From: Sedimenticola_A endophacoides
GTDB taxonomy: Bacteria; Pseudomonadota; Gammaproteobacteria; Chromatiales; Chromatiaceae
Direction: 5' to 3'
Length of the DNA: 19,813 nucleotides
Assembly (NCBI GenBank): GCA_003062345.1
Contig: PQCO01000217.1
Location: 1 to 19,813 of the forward strand
Shown: positions 8,136 through 15,102 of the stretch, in pieces
How positions within the stretch are numbered: position 1 is the first letter of the stretch
Layout: each line of letters begins with the position of its first letter
Notes under the pieces: generated by a model
Databases searched by the model: none
Seen by the model: only the letters and a program-made list of their open reading frames with translations
Told to the model about the DNA's origin: nothing
Program-made: the position numbers and the translations under genes

Positions 8136-8531
8136 TCACGGCCGTTCAGGCCCCTCCCCGGAACCCGGTTTCAGGCGTCCGCGATACTCCTCCAGCAGGC
8201 GTTCGGCCTCGCCGACCTCCTCGTAACTAAGCACCGAGGCGGCGCTGCGGCGGTAGCGCTCACCGGTGATATCCCCGGCCTCCGCGGCCAGGGAGAACCA
8301 GACATAGGCGAGACGGTAGTCACGCCCGGTGCCGAGGCCATACAGATACATGCTGCCGAGCATCCCGAAGGCCCGCGCATCACCCTGCAGGGCCGCCTCC
8401 CGGTACGCCGCGAAGGCGCTCACCCGATCCCCCTCCCGGCTCGCCGCCAGCCCCTCCTCGAACCCCGCCCACGCACCCGGCGCGGCCGACCAGAGACCAA
8501 ACATCAGAACCCAAAGCACCCAGACACGCAT
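8136..8531 (-). CDS. Small exported Sel1-repeat protein
   Basis: A 131-residue protein with a signal peptide (hydrophobic residues 2-16, likely cleavage after AWA at residue 22). Sel1/TPR-like helical repeats follow at about 24-100, including DARAFGMLGSMYLYGLGTG and YRLAYVWFSLAAEAGD, the typical Sel1 spacing of small residues and aromatics. The C-terminus is a charged helix ending in a proline-rich tail. Such proteins are periplasmic scaffolds for protein contacts; the partner is unknown. Two GTG codons precede the ATG at 8531; the ATG is chosen because GGAGG lies 7 nt upstream. It lies 177 bp upstream of the aldehyde dehydrogenase on the same strand and diverges from the lipoprotein gene. 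Confidence 0.85.
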   Translation of the reverse strand: MRVWVLWVLMFGLWSAAPGAWAGFEEGLAASREGDRVSAFAAYREAALQGDARAFGMLGSMYLYGLGTGRDYRLAYVWFSLAAEAGDITGERYRRSAASVLSYEEVGEAERLLEEYRGRLKPGSGEGPERP

Positions 8532-8599
8532 CACCACCCCTCCCGTCAGCTATGCGGACAGCCCCGCCGGCCCGATTGTGGCGCCAACGGCCCGGTGCG

Positions 8600-8614
8600 G
8601 ACATTACCTATGTC
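8600..8614. promoter_or_regulatory. GACAT-N5-ATGTC palindrome between divergent genes
   Basis: GACAT (8600-8604) and ATGTC (8610-8614) form a perfect dyad around TACCT in the 149-bp gap between the Sel1 gene and the lipoprotein gene. On the minus strand the right arm overlaps TTGACA (8616-8611), a consensus -35 box, although no good -10 follows at 16-18 bp. It is a possible operator, with short arms. Confidence 0.3.
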
Positions 8615-8680
8615 AAGGCGCGCGGCGCGTGCATCGGGCACAATGCCCCCTTGTATCGCCACACCCCGTGAGAGACGGAC

Positions 8681-9034
8681 ATGACCAGACACCCCATGGC
8701 GCCCGTCGCGGCGCTCCTCTCCCTGCTGCTTGCGGGCTGCAGCGCCCCGCCCGCCCCGGGCGTATGGATCGCCGAACCGGGGGGCGAGGCGGACTACTCC
8801 AGACTGAGCGTCGAGTACGACGGCAGGGCGGAACTCTTCATCCCGGAACAGGAGGCGGCGCTGCTGCGCTGCTTCTGGCGCGCCGCCTCGACACAGGGCA
8901 TCCTGCTACAGTGCGCCTACGCCGAACGCGAACGCCAGGAGGTGTTCTACGACTTCCGGATCGATCCCGACGGAGGGGCCACTCTGTCGCGTGACGACCG
9001 GTCACTGGCGCGCTTCCGCCGCCAGCCGCGCTGA
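8681..9034 (+). CDS. Small predicted lipoprotein, unknown function
   Basis: A 117-residue protein with a lipoprotein signal: Thr-Arg-His N-region, hydrophobic stretch 7-17 and lipobox LLAGC with lipidated Cys20. Ser follows the cysteine, which predicts outer-membrane sorting in enterics. The mature part (GVWIAEPGGEADYSRLSVEYDG onwards) alternates short beta-type segments with charged residues and has two cysteines (CFW and CAY) that could pair. I do not recognise a family. A GAGA sequence precedes the ATG. It is transcribed alone on the plus strand and converges on the TetR gene with only 19 bp between the two stop codons. Confidence 0.8.
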   Translation: MTRHPMAPVAALLSLLLAGCSAPPAPGVWIAEPGGEADYSRLSVEYDGRAELFIPEQEAALLRCFWRAASTQGILLQCAYAERERQEVFYDFRIDPDGGATLSRDDRSLARFRRQPR

Positions 9035-9057
9035 GCCCGCGCCCCGCGCGGGCTCAG
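9031..9057. terminator. 12-bp hairpin shared by two convergent genes
   Basis: CTGAGCCCGCGC (9031-9042) and GCGCGGGCTCAG (9046-9057) are perfectly complementary around a CCC loop. The left arm contains the lipoprotein stop TGA (9032-9034) and the right arm contains the tetR stop (TGA on the minus strand, 9056-9054). No T tract follows on either strand, so it may act as a 3'-end-stabilising or pausing hairpin more than as a classical intrinsic terminator. Confidence 0.65.
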
Positions 9058-9656
9058 GTGCCGCAAAAGCCTCGCAGATAGTGATCCACCAGGGAGTCGG
9101 CGATCTCCAGCGGCGAGCCGCCCCGGGTCTTCTCCAGGCTGCCCGAGAGATGCAGTATGCAGGCGCCGTGGATCCCGCTCCACAGGGCGTTGGCGGCCAG
9201 ACGCACCTGATCCGCATCCCGCTCCGGGGCCAGCTCCCGCAACGGTGTCTCTACCAGCCCCACCAGACGTTCGATCCGCGTCTGCAGCCACGGCGGAACC
9301 TGCTCGCCGACCGGCAGCCGGTGCTCGTAAACCGCCCCCCAGAGACGGGCGTGCTCCAGGGAAAAACCGACATAGCCCCTGGCCAGGGCGCGAATCGATG
9401 CACGCCCCCCGTCGCCGCTTTCGGCCGCGCGGCGCAGCAGGGCGAACAGCTCATCCAGGGTGCCGGCGTTGAGCTGCATGATCAGACCGTCCAGATTATT
9501 GAAGACCAGATACAGGGTGCCCGGGGAATACCCGATGGCACCGGCCACGCGGCGCGCGGTCAACGCCCCCAGCCCCTCCTCCCGCACGATACGCCGGGCC
9601 GCCTCCAGCGCCATCCGCGCAATCTGCTCCCGGCTGTGATCACTGCGTCTGCCCAT
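9054..9656 (-). CDS. TetR-family transcriptional regulator
   Basis: A 200-residue one-component repressor. Residues about 8-54 form the TetR DNA-binding domain, with the helix-turn-helix ALTARRVAGAIGYSPGTLYLVFNN. The remainder is the all-helical ligand-binding and dimer domain, and its W-G-x-H-G sequence (ALWSGIHGACILHL) marks the WHG-type C-terminal group. The ATG at 9656 has GGGAG upstream. The gene follows the amidohydrolase on the same strand with a 128-bp gap that contains a perfect palindrome (9736-9748), so autoregulation is likely. Candidate targets besides itself are the neighbouring amidohydrolase/aas locus or the aldehyde dehydrogenase. The ligand is unknown; a lipid or acyl compound would suit the neighbours but is a guess. 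Confidence 0.93.
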   Translation of the reverse strand: MGRRSDHSREQIARMALEAARRIVREEGLGALTARRVAGAIGYSPGTLYLVFNNLDGLIMQLNAGTLDELFALLRRAAESGDGGRASIRALARGYVGFSLEHARLWGAVYEHRLPVGEQVPPWLQTRIERLVGLVETPLRELAPERDADQVRLAANALWSGIHGACILHLSGSLEKTRGGSPLEIADSLVDHYLRGFCGT

Positions 9657-9735
9657 TTGGATTCTCCCGGCCCGGCTCTACCACCGGGCACACGTGCTTC
9701 AATCTAAGGACGATCCGTAAAGAGTACGCAAAACC

Positions 9736-9748
9736 TGAACGACGTTCA
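9736..9748 (-). promoter_or_regulatory. Probable TetR operator, TGAACG-N-CGTTCA
   Basis: A perfect 13-bp palindrome, TGAACG A CGTTCA, lies 80 bp upstream of the tetR start. On the minus strand it overlaps a candidate -35 (TTGAAC), with TACTCT as a weak -10 at 17 bp. TetR repressors typically bind such short GC-centred palindromes over their own promoter. No second copy was seen in the window. Confidence 0.55.
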
Positions 9749-9784
9749 AAAAAACATATCCCTCCCCGAACGGAGCCCCCTGAT

Positions 9785-10793
9785 TCACGCTGTTGCGAGG
9801 TCGACATCCGGCAGCACCTTACGGTAGTTGCCGTAGACCGGGCTCTGCTCGGGAAAGTAGTCGCGGATCGCGGCGATGTAGCGATCGAACGGATTGGCCA
9901 GGGCCGCCGCCGCGCGGCGCTGCGCCCGATCCAGGTCGTAGCGGTTGAAGCGCACTGTGAAAGGCACCGGATAGTCGGTCCCGAACAGCAGCTTGTGGTG
10001 AACCTGGTGCTGGGCGCTGAGGTGGCGCAGGGCGCGCGCGCAGGGGCGCGAGAATCGCCGAGATATCCGCGTAGAGATTGTCGTGGCTCTCCAGCAGCTC
10101 CAGCAGCCGGTAGTAGTCGCGGTCGAACCAGCGCGGGTCGCGGGAGAGATTGCGCCAGGGGTGGAGCCGGTGGCCCACCCGGCCCAGCCCCATATGGGCG
10201 GCCACGCAGGTGACGCCCGTGGCCAGGGGCAGGTCGAGCATCTCCACCCGCTCCTGCGCGGCGAACGAGTCGATGCTGTATTCACTGCCGATGTGGATGA
10301 TCAGGGAAATGGCCGCCTCGCGCAGCCGCTCGTAGTAGGGTATGAACCGCTCGTCGTTGAGATCGACCCCCCAGTAATTCTGCAGAAATTTTGCCCCGCG
10401 GCAGCCGCGCCCGATATATTCGTCGAGCCGGTCCAGGGCGTCGGGGCGCAGCGGGTTGACCGACAGGAAGGGGATGATGCAGTCGCCGTGGCGCCGATGC
10501 AGGGCCAGCACATCGTCGGTGGCGGCGCACACGGTCGGGTCGCGGTGCAGTTCGCGCCCACGCCCGTCGACCCGGGCATCGACCCCGAACAGGCAGACCC
10601 GGCGTACCTGGCGGGAGCCGCGCACCGAGTCGATCAGGGCCGAGGTGTAAGCGCCGTAGGGGTCCCGGGCCAGGCGCGCCGGATCGATGCCCAGCCCCTT
10701 GCCGAACAGGCGCATCGCCACCCGGTCGAACAAGCGCTCGAAGCGCACCTCGGGACTCAACAGATGGGTATGGATATCGACGGTCTGCATCAT
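9785..10793 (-). pseudogene. Amidohydrolase-type hydrolase, frameshifted
   Basis: A metal-dependent TIM-barrel hydrolase of the amidohydrolase (amidohydrolase-2) type, about 335 residues when the two frames are joined. The first frame (from 10793) has the metal motif DIHTHLL, a lysine in GAKFLQNYWG, and histidines in IIHIGSEYS and VAAHMGLGR. It continues to NLYADISAILAPLRAR. The rest is found in the next frame, starting ALRHLSAQHQ and including FGTDYPVPF with the expected catalytic Asp, and ends at 9785. One extra base in the GC-repeat and C-run near 10030-10052 explains the shift. Unrepaired, the protein would lose its catalytic Asp and end in an unrelated tail at 9819. The start overlaps the aas stop as ATGA, so the two were translationally coupled. 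This may be a real mutation or a sequencing error; the substrate is unknown. Confidence 0.8.
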
Positions 10794-13177
10794 GCGGCCC
10801 CCTCCTCTGCCAGCGCCTCGGCGGCCAGGGCTGTGGCGCGCTTAAAATCCCCCTTGCCGCTGCTTAGTTTGGGGATCTCATCCACCGCGATCAAGTAAGA
10901 CGGACGCAGCAGTGGCGGCAGGCCGCATCCGGCGATCCGTTCCTGGAGCCCTTCCCGGTCGATGGAGCCGGCATAGAGCAGCACCACCCGCTCGCCCTTG
11001 CGGCCGTCGGGCAGGGCGCAGGCCATCACCTCCACCGACTCCGGCAAAGCCGCTCCGATGGCCGACTCCAGCGCCCCCAGGCTGATCATCTCGCCACCGA
11101 TCTTGGCGAAGCGCGAGTAGCGGTCGACGATGGTCAGAAAGCCGTCCCGGTCCAGACGTCCCTTGTCGCCGGTCTTGTACCAGCGGGTTCCATCCAGCTC
11201 GACCAGCGCCGCGGCGCTCCGCTCGGCGTCATCCAGATACCCGCGCATCACCTGGGGACCGCCGATCAGGATCAACCCGTCCTCCCCCGGCGGCAGCGTC
11301 CGCAGGCTCTCCGGATCGACCACCCGGAAGCTGCTGCCCGGCAGGGGCATGCCCACACTCCCCACCTTGCCTCCGCGCTGCACGGTCCATCCGCGCCGCT
11401 CGATCCGGTCAGGCAGATTGACGCTGGCCACCGGCGAAGTCTCGGTCGCCCCATAGCCCTCGAACACCGGAATCCGGAAACGCCCCTCGAAGGCCGCGCG
11501 CACCTCCGGGGCCAGGCGCTCGGCACCGGCCACCACCAGGCGCAGCGATTCGAGCATGGCCGGGTGCACCCGGCGATTGCGCAGGAACAGCCGCAGGAAG
11601 GTCGAGGTGGCGAAGAGCAGGGTCGCGCGCTGGCGTGCCACCGCCTTGGCGATATTCAGCACATCGGTCGGATCGGGATGGCAGATCGCCGGCACCCCCT
11701 CCACCAGGGGCAGCAGTCCGGTCACCGTCAGGCCGAAGGCGTGAAACAGCGGCAGGGTGGCCATGACGCGGTCCCCCTCCCGGGTATCGAGCACATCGGA
11801 GATCTGGCGGATATTGCCCATCAGATTGCGGTGGCTCAACACCACCCCCTTGGGACGGCCCTCACTGCCGCTGGAGAAGAGAATCGCGGCGGGTGCGTCG
11901 ATGGCCACACGGCGCCCATAGAGACGCAGCAGCAGGCGGGCCGGCAACAGCCGCCCCAGCAACCAGTGCAGGAGGGCGGAGGCACGCCCGGTGCGCTCAC
12001 GAAAATCCTCCAGGTAGACCAGCCGCACCCCGTGCGGCAGACCGTCCAGCGACACCCCGCGCCGCCCCAGCCGCTCCAGAAACCGGCGCGATGTGTAGAC
12101 CGTGGTGATGGCACAACGCTCCAGCGCAGCGCCCAGCGCCTCCGCGCCGGCGCTGTAGTTGAGATTGACCAGGGTGCGTCCGCGCAACAGCGCCGCGGCG
12201 TTGGCCATCAATCCGGCGCTGCTGGTCGGCAGCAGCAGGCCGATGTTGCTGCCCTCCTCCCCCTGGCGCCCGATCCACCGGGAGAGGGCCAGCACCCCGG
12301 CCAGGGTCCGGTAACCGGAGAGGGGCGCCGCGCCGCCGTCGGCAACACAGGGGCCGGAGCCGCTGCGCCGCAGACCGCGCAGCAGCGCCAGCGAGAGGGG
12401 TTCGAACTGATCGCTGTAGTGCTCCCAGGCGCTGATCGAGAGTTCGAACACCCGCTGCTTGAGCTGCTCGGCCGGCGTGTCCACAGGCAGCGCCTCGCCG
12501 AAGGCGACGATCACATCACGCTTCACCCCGGAGCGGCCCAGGGTGCGCAGGCGCGTCCCGGAGCGCGAGAAGCGACTGCCCCAGAGCCCGCGCAGATAGA
12601 ACGGCAGGATCACCCCGTCGACCCCCTCCACCTCCAGTGCACGCTCGTAGCCCTTTTTGAACTCACCCAGGTGGCCGGTGCGGCTGATCGCACCCTCCGG
12701 AAACAGGCACACCACCTCGCCCGCCTTGAGCAGTTGATTGATCCGCTCCAGCGCCTCCTTGCTGCGCCCCCCGGAGATCGGCACCACCCCGAACAGATCG
12801 AACAGCCGGCGCAGATACCAGCGCTCATAGATCGCGCGGTGCATGACAAAACGCACCGGGCGCGGCGAGACGATCTGCACCATGGCCCAGTCGAGCCAGC
12901 TGATGTGGTTGCCGAGCATCAGCACCCCACCCTCCTGGGGCAGATTGGCGAAGCCCAGTACCCGCAGGCGGTAGCGCAGCGAAAACAGCAGCCCGACCCC
13001 ATAGCGCAGCAGCGACTGAGGCAGCCGATAGACGGTGTAGAGGGCCCCCACTGCGGCCACCAGGGTAATCAGGTAAAACAATCCGAGGCTGCCACCGCCG
13101 CTCACGGAGAACAGCGCGGTCACGCCGAGAAACAGCAGCATGGTGAGGTTCTGCACCCAGTTGTTGCCGGCCAGCAC
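10790..13177 (-). CDS. aas: Acyltransferase / acyl-ACP synthetase (Aas-type)
   Basis: Bifunctional inner-membrane enzyme. The first part re-acylates lysophospholipid; the second activates a fatty acid with ATP and loads it on acyl carrier protein. Residues 1-60 here are the last membrane helices of an MFS domain. The PlsC-type acyltransferase follows, with NHISWLD (His91, Asp96) and FPEG (159-162). The adenylate-forming domain shows FSSGSEGRPKG (434-444), YGATETSP (575-582), YKTGDKGRL and the C-terminal lysine in KLSSGKGDFKR (Lys775). The stated start is a GTG, but the frame runs upstream without ATG to about 13225 (LNALIQFHAGERRLGRV), where it meets the broken MFS half. In the intact form these were one protein of over 1100 residues. 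Without the upstream half, translation initiation here is uncertain. Confidence 0.85.
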   Translation of the reverse strand: MLAGNNWVQNLTMLLFLGVTALFSVSGGGSLGLFYLITLVAAVGALYTVYRLPQSLLRYGVGLLFSLRYRLRVLGFANLPQEGGVLMLGNHISWLDWAMVQIVSPRPVRFVMHRAIYERWYLRRLFDLFGVVPISGGRSKEALERINQLLKAGEVVCLFPEGAISRTGHLGEFKKGYERALEVEGVDGVILPFYLRGLWGSRFSRSGTRLRTLGRSGVKRDVIVAFGEALPVDTPAEQLKQRVFELSISAWEHYSDQFEPLSLALLRGLRRSGSGPCVADGGAAPLSGYRTLAGVLALSRWIGRQGEEGSNIGLLLPTSSAGLMANAAALLRGRTLVNLNYSAGAEALGAALERCAITTVYTSRRFLERLGRRGVSLDGLPHGVRLVYLEDFRERTGRASALLHWLLGRLLPARLLLRLYGRRVAIDAPAAILFSSGSEGRPKGVVLSHRNLMGNIRQISDVLDTREGDRVMATLPLFHAFGLTVTGLLPLVEGVPAICHPDPTDVLNIAKAVARQRATLLFATSTFLRLFLRNRRVHPAMLESLRLVVAGAERLAPEVRAAFEGRFRIPVFEGYGATETSPVASVNLPDRIERRGWTVQRGGKVGSVGMPLPGSSFRVVDPESLRTLPPGEDGLILIGGPQVMRGYLDDAERSAAALVELDGTRWYKTGDKGRLDRDGFLTIVDRYSRFAKIGGEMISLGALESAIGAALPESVEVMACALPDGRKGERVVLLYAGSIDREGLQERIAGCGLPPLLRPSYLIAVDEIPKLSSGKGDFKRATALAAEALAEEGAA

Positions 13178-13212
13178 CCGCCCCAGCCGCCGCTCACCGG
13201 CATGAAACTGGA

Positions 13213-14064
13213 TCAGGGCGTTGAGGCGAGCACCCCCTGGACCCGCAGGACGCTCTCCTCCCCCAGCACCTCCTTGGCATAGGCCGGGAAGGCCGCCAGG
13301 ACCACCTGGGAGACCCCCCAGAAGACCGAAAGGCCGATAATCGACAGCCAGATCACCCGGTTATCACGCAGGGTGCGCAGGTTGCGGCGCAGATAGCGCC
13401 CGCCGACATAGCGCCGCCACTCGAAGCGCTCACCGGCATCGCCAACGACGCCGGGGCCGAGACGAAAAGTGAGCAACCACTCCGCCAGGGAGCAGACGAC
13501 CAGCAGCCATCCCAGGGGCGCCACCTGCCGCAGCATGGCGCCCGCCTCGTCTGGAGTGACGCCCGCCAGCCGCCACTCGAACAGCAGCGAGAACAGAAAC
13601 ACACCGCCCAGAATGGCGACGATCGTCACCGCCTGAACCATGGCGTTGGCGCCCGCGAGACGCCCGACCCCGAGCAGTTCCTTGATGTAGCCATACTTGG
13701 CCGGAGAGTAGAGGGCGCTCTGCACCCCCAACAGCAGGGTAAGAAAGAAGGCGAGACCGAACAGCCCCTGATAGTAGGCGAAGGTGATCAGCAGAGTCAG
13801 CAGCAGCGCGGCGGCGGCGGCGTGGCGCATCACCCTCGGCTTGCGGTACCGGTCGGCCAGAAAGCCCGCGGGGGAGAACAGCAGCACGAACGGCAGCAGG
13901 ATCAGGGCGTTGACCAGGGCGATGAGGAGTACCTGGGTCTCCCCGTCATAGAGCTTGAACAGCGTATTCTGGATCACGATCTTGTGGCCCAAATCGACAA
14001 ACGCGTTGAAAAAGACGATCAGCAGAAAGGGGAGATAGGCGGCGGGCTGGCGGATAGGTTCCAT
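13213..14064 (-). pseudogene. MFS (LplT-like) half, truncated by a deletion
   Basis: The N-terminal part of a major facilitator transporter resembling LplT, the lysophospholipid flippase that works with Aas and is fused to it in many Gram-negative bacteria. The start at 14064 (MEPIRQPAAYLPF) has GGAG 9 nt upstream; an earlier ATG (14115) and a TTG (14127) lack one. About seven membrane helices are present, with the MFS loop GFLADRYRKPR between helices 2 and 3. After EVLGEESVLRVQGVLA the frame reads STP and stops at 13215-13213, while the adjacent frame resumes with LNALIQFHAGERRLGRV. In fused homologues, as I recall the family, some 50-80 residues (roughly helices 8-10) lie between these points. 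The junction near 13222-13232 therefore looks like an internal out-of-frame deletion. Confidence 0.8.
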
Positions 14065-14146
14065 CTGGGGTCGCTCCGATGCGTGTTGGGATGCCTTGAG
14101 CCTATTTCCAGGCATTATATTAATCAACCAATACCCGAAGAGTTGC

Positions 14147-14152
14147 TATAAT
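14147..14152 (+). promoter_or_regulatory. Candidate -10 box (TATAAT) for the XRE gene
   Basis: A perfect TATAAT lies 41 bp upstream of the XRE-regulator start codon in an AT-rich intergenic stretch. No good -35 hexamer precedes it at 16-18 bp, so it may need an activator or be weak. A second TATAAT on the minus strand (14119-14114) lies 50 bp ahead of the MFS start and may serve the divergent lipid locus. Confidence 0.4.
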
Positions 14153-14161
14153 CTCCACATT

Positions 14162-14182
14162 AAGTATTAAATAACGATACTT
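14162..14182. promoter_or_regulatory. AAGTAT-N9-ATACTT dyad ahead of the XRE gene
   Basis: AAGTAT (14162-14167) and ATACTT (14177-14182) form a perfect inverted repeat. It sits between the -10 candidate and the Shine-Dalgarno GGAG of the downstream regulator gene, and ends within a few bases of the GGAG. The position suits autorepression by the encoded HTH protein. Sequence evidence only. Confidence 0.4.
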
Positions 14183-14192
14183 TGGAGTCCCC

Positions 14193-14930
14193 ATGGCACA
14201 ATCATCCCAGCTGATCCAGGCCCTCAAACGGTCCCTCAAGCTCCACGGCAGGACCTATGCCGATGTCGCCGCCCATCTGGGGCTGTCGGAGGCCAGCGTC
14301 AAACGCCTGTTCGCGCGCCAGGCGTTCTCCCTGAAGCGCCTGGAACAGGTCTGCGCTCTGCTGGAGATGGAGCTGACCGATCTGCTGCAGATCGTGCAGC
14401 GGGAGGGCGGCCGGCGCACCCGTGAGCTGACCCTCGACCAGGAGCGGGAGATCGCCGCAGACATCGAACTGATGCTGGTCGCCGTGTGCGTGCTCAACCG
14501 CTGGCACCTGAGCGAGATCCTGGAGCACTTCGACATCCCCGAACACCGCTGTATCCACCACCTGGCGCGCCTCGACCGCATGCGCCTGATCGAGCTGCTG
14601 CCCGGCAACCGGATCCGGCTGCGCGCCAGCCCCAACTTCAAGTGGCGCGACAACGGACCGATCCAGCAGTTCTTCCAGCACCATGTGCAGCAGGCGTTCT
14701 TCGGCAGCCGTTTCGACCGCTCCGGCGAGCGCCTGCTGGTGATCAACGGCATGCTCTCGGACTCCGCCAACGCCCTCTTCCAGCGGCGCATGGAACAGTT
14801 GGCGGTGGAGTTCGAGCAGCTCAATGACGAAGACGCCCAGCTGCCCCTGGAACAACGCCACGGCGCCACCGTGGTACTCGCCATCCGCCCCTGGGGCTAC
14901 GGCCTGTTCGAACCGCTGCGGCGCGGCTGA
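14193..14930 (+). CDS. XRE-type helix-turn-helix regulator
   Basis: A 245-residue predicted cytoplasmic DNA-binding protein. Residues about 6-65 form an XRE (Cro/C1) helix-turn-helix: YADVAAHLGLSEASVKRLFARQAFSLKRLEQVCALL. The middle (about 75-150) looks like a winged-helix segment (HLSEILEHFDIPEHRCIHHLARLDRMRLIELLPGNRIRL). The C-terminal part is helical with charged residues and may serve for dimerisation or ligand binding. GGAG lies 5 nt upstream of the ATG at 14193. It diverges from the MFS-Aas locus and precedes the GNAT-C39/ATP-grasp pair on the same strand (172-bp gap), so it could control either. After the stop, a 5-bp GC stem without a T tract does not amount to a terminator, so read-through is possible. 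Confidence 0.88.
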   Translation: MAQSSQLIQALKRSLKLHGRTYADVAAHLGLSEASVKRLFARQAFSLKRLEQVCALLEMELTDLLQIVQREGGRRTRELTLDQEREIAADIELMLVAVCVLNRWHLSEILEHFDIPEHRCIHHLARLDRMRLIELLPGNRIRLRASPNFKWRDNGPIQQFFQHHVQQAFFGSRFDRSGERLLVINGMLSDSANALFQRRMEQLAVEFEQLNDEDAQLPLEQRHGATVVLAIRPWGYGLFEPLRRG

Positions 14931-14994
14931 AAAGCCGCCGCGCAACGGCTTGCCAAAGGGGCCCGCATAGGCGCAAGATTGCCGCCGGACCAAC

Positions 14995-15033
14995 ACCCCG
15001 GCATTCACCCCGACAGGTACCCCGGCATGCACC
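14995..15033 (+). repeat. Two near-identical 15-bp direct repeats
   Basis: ACCCCGGCATTCACC (14995-15009) and ACCCCGGCATGCACC (15019-15033) differ at one base and are spaced 24 bp start to start, roughly two helical turns. They lie about 70 bp upstream of the GNAT-C39 start, in the gap after the XRE gene. They may be tandem binding sites or a small slippage duplication. Confidence 0.4.
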
Positions 15034-15102
15034 TGCAAGCCAACAGCCGCCCACACACACCGCCTTCCGCCCCTCGGGGCAATCCATGCGCGGGCACATA
15101 TC

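Noticed and set aside
11564..13282. Plus-strand open frame of 572 codons opposite aas
   Set aside because: Gln/His/Pro-rich antisense frame of a protein whose motifs (NHISWLD, FSSGSEGRPKG) are unambiguous on the minus strand.
10790..14064. Reading the MFS and acyltransferase parts as a normal pair of separate genes (lplT and aas)
   Set aside because: The MFS part lacks its last helices, and the first 60 residues of the downstream frame are those very helices, with open frame but no ATG back to the junction; this is a broken fusion.
14920..14955. Intrinsic terminator after the XRE gene
   Set aside because: The stem GCGGC/GCCGC is only 5 bp before two mismatches and there is no T tract.
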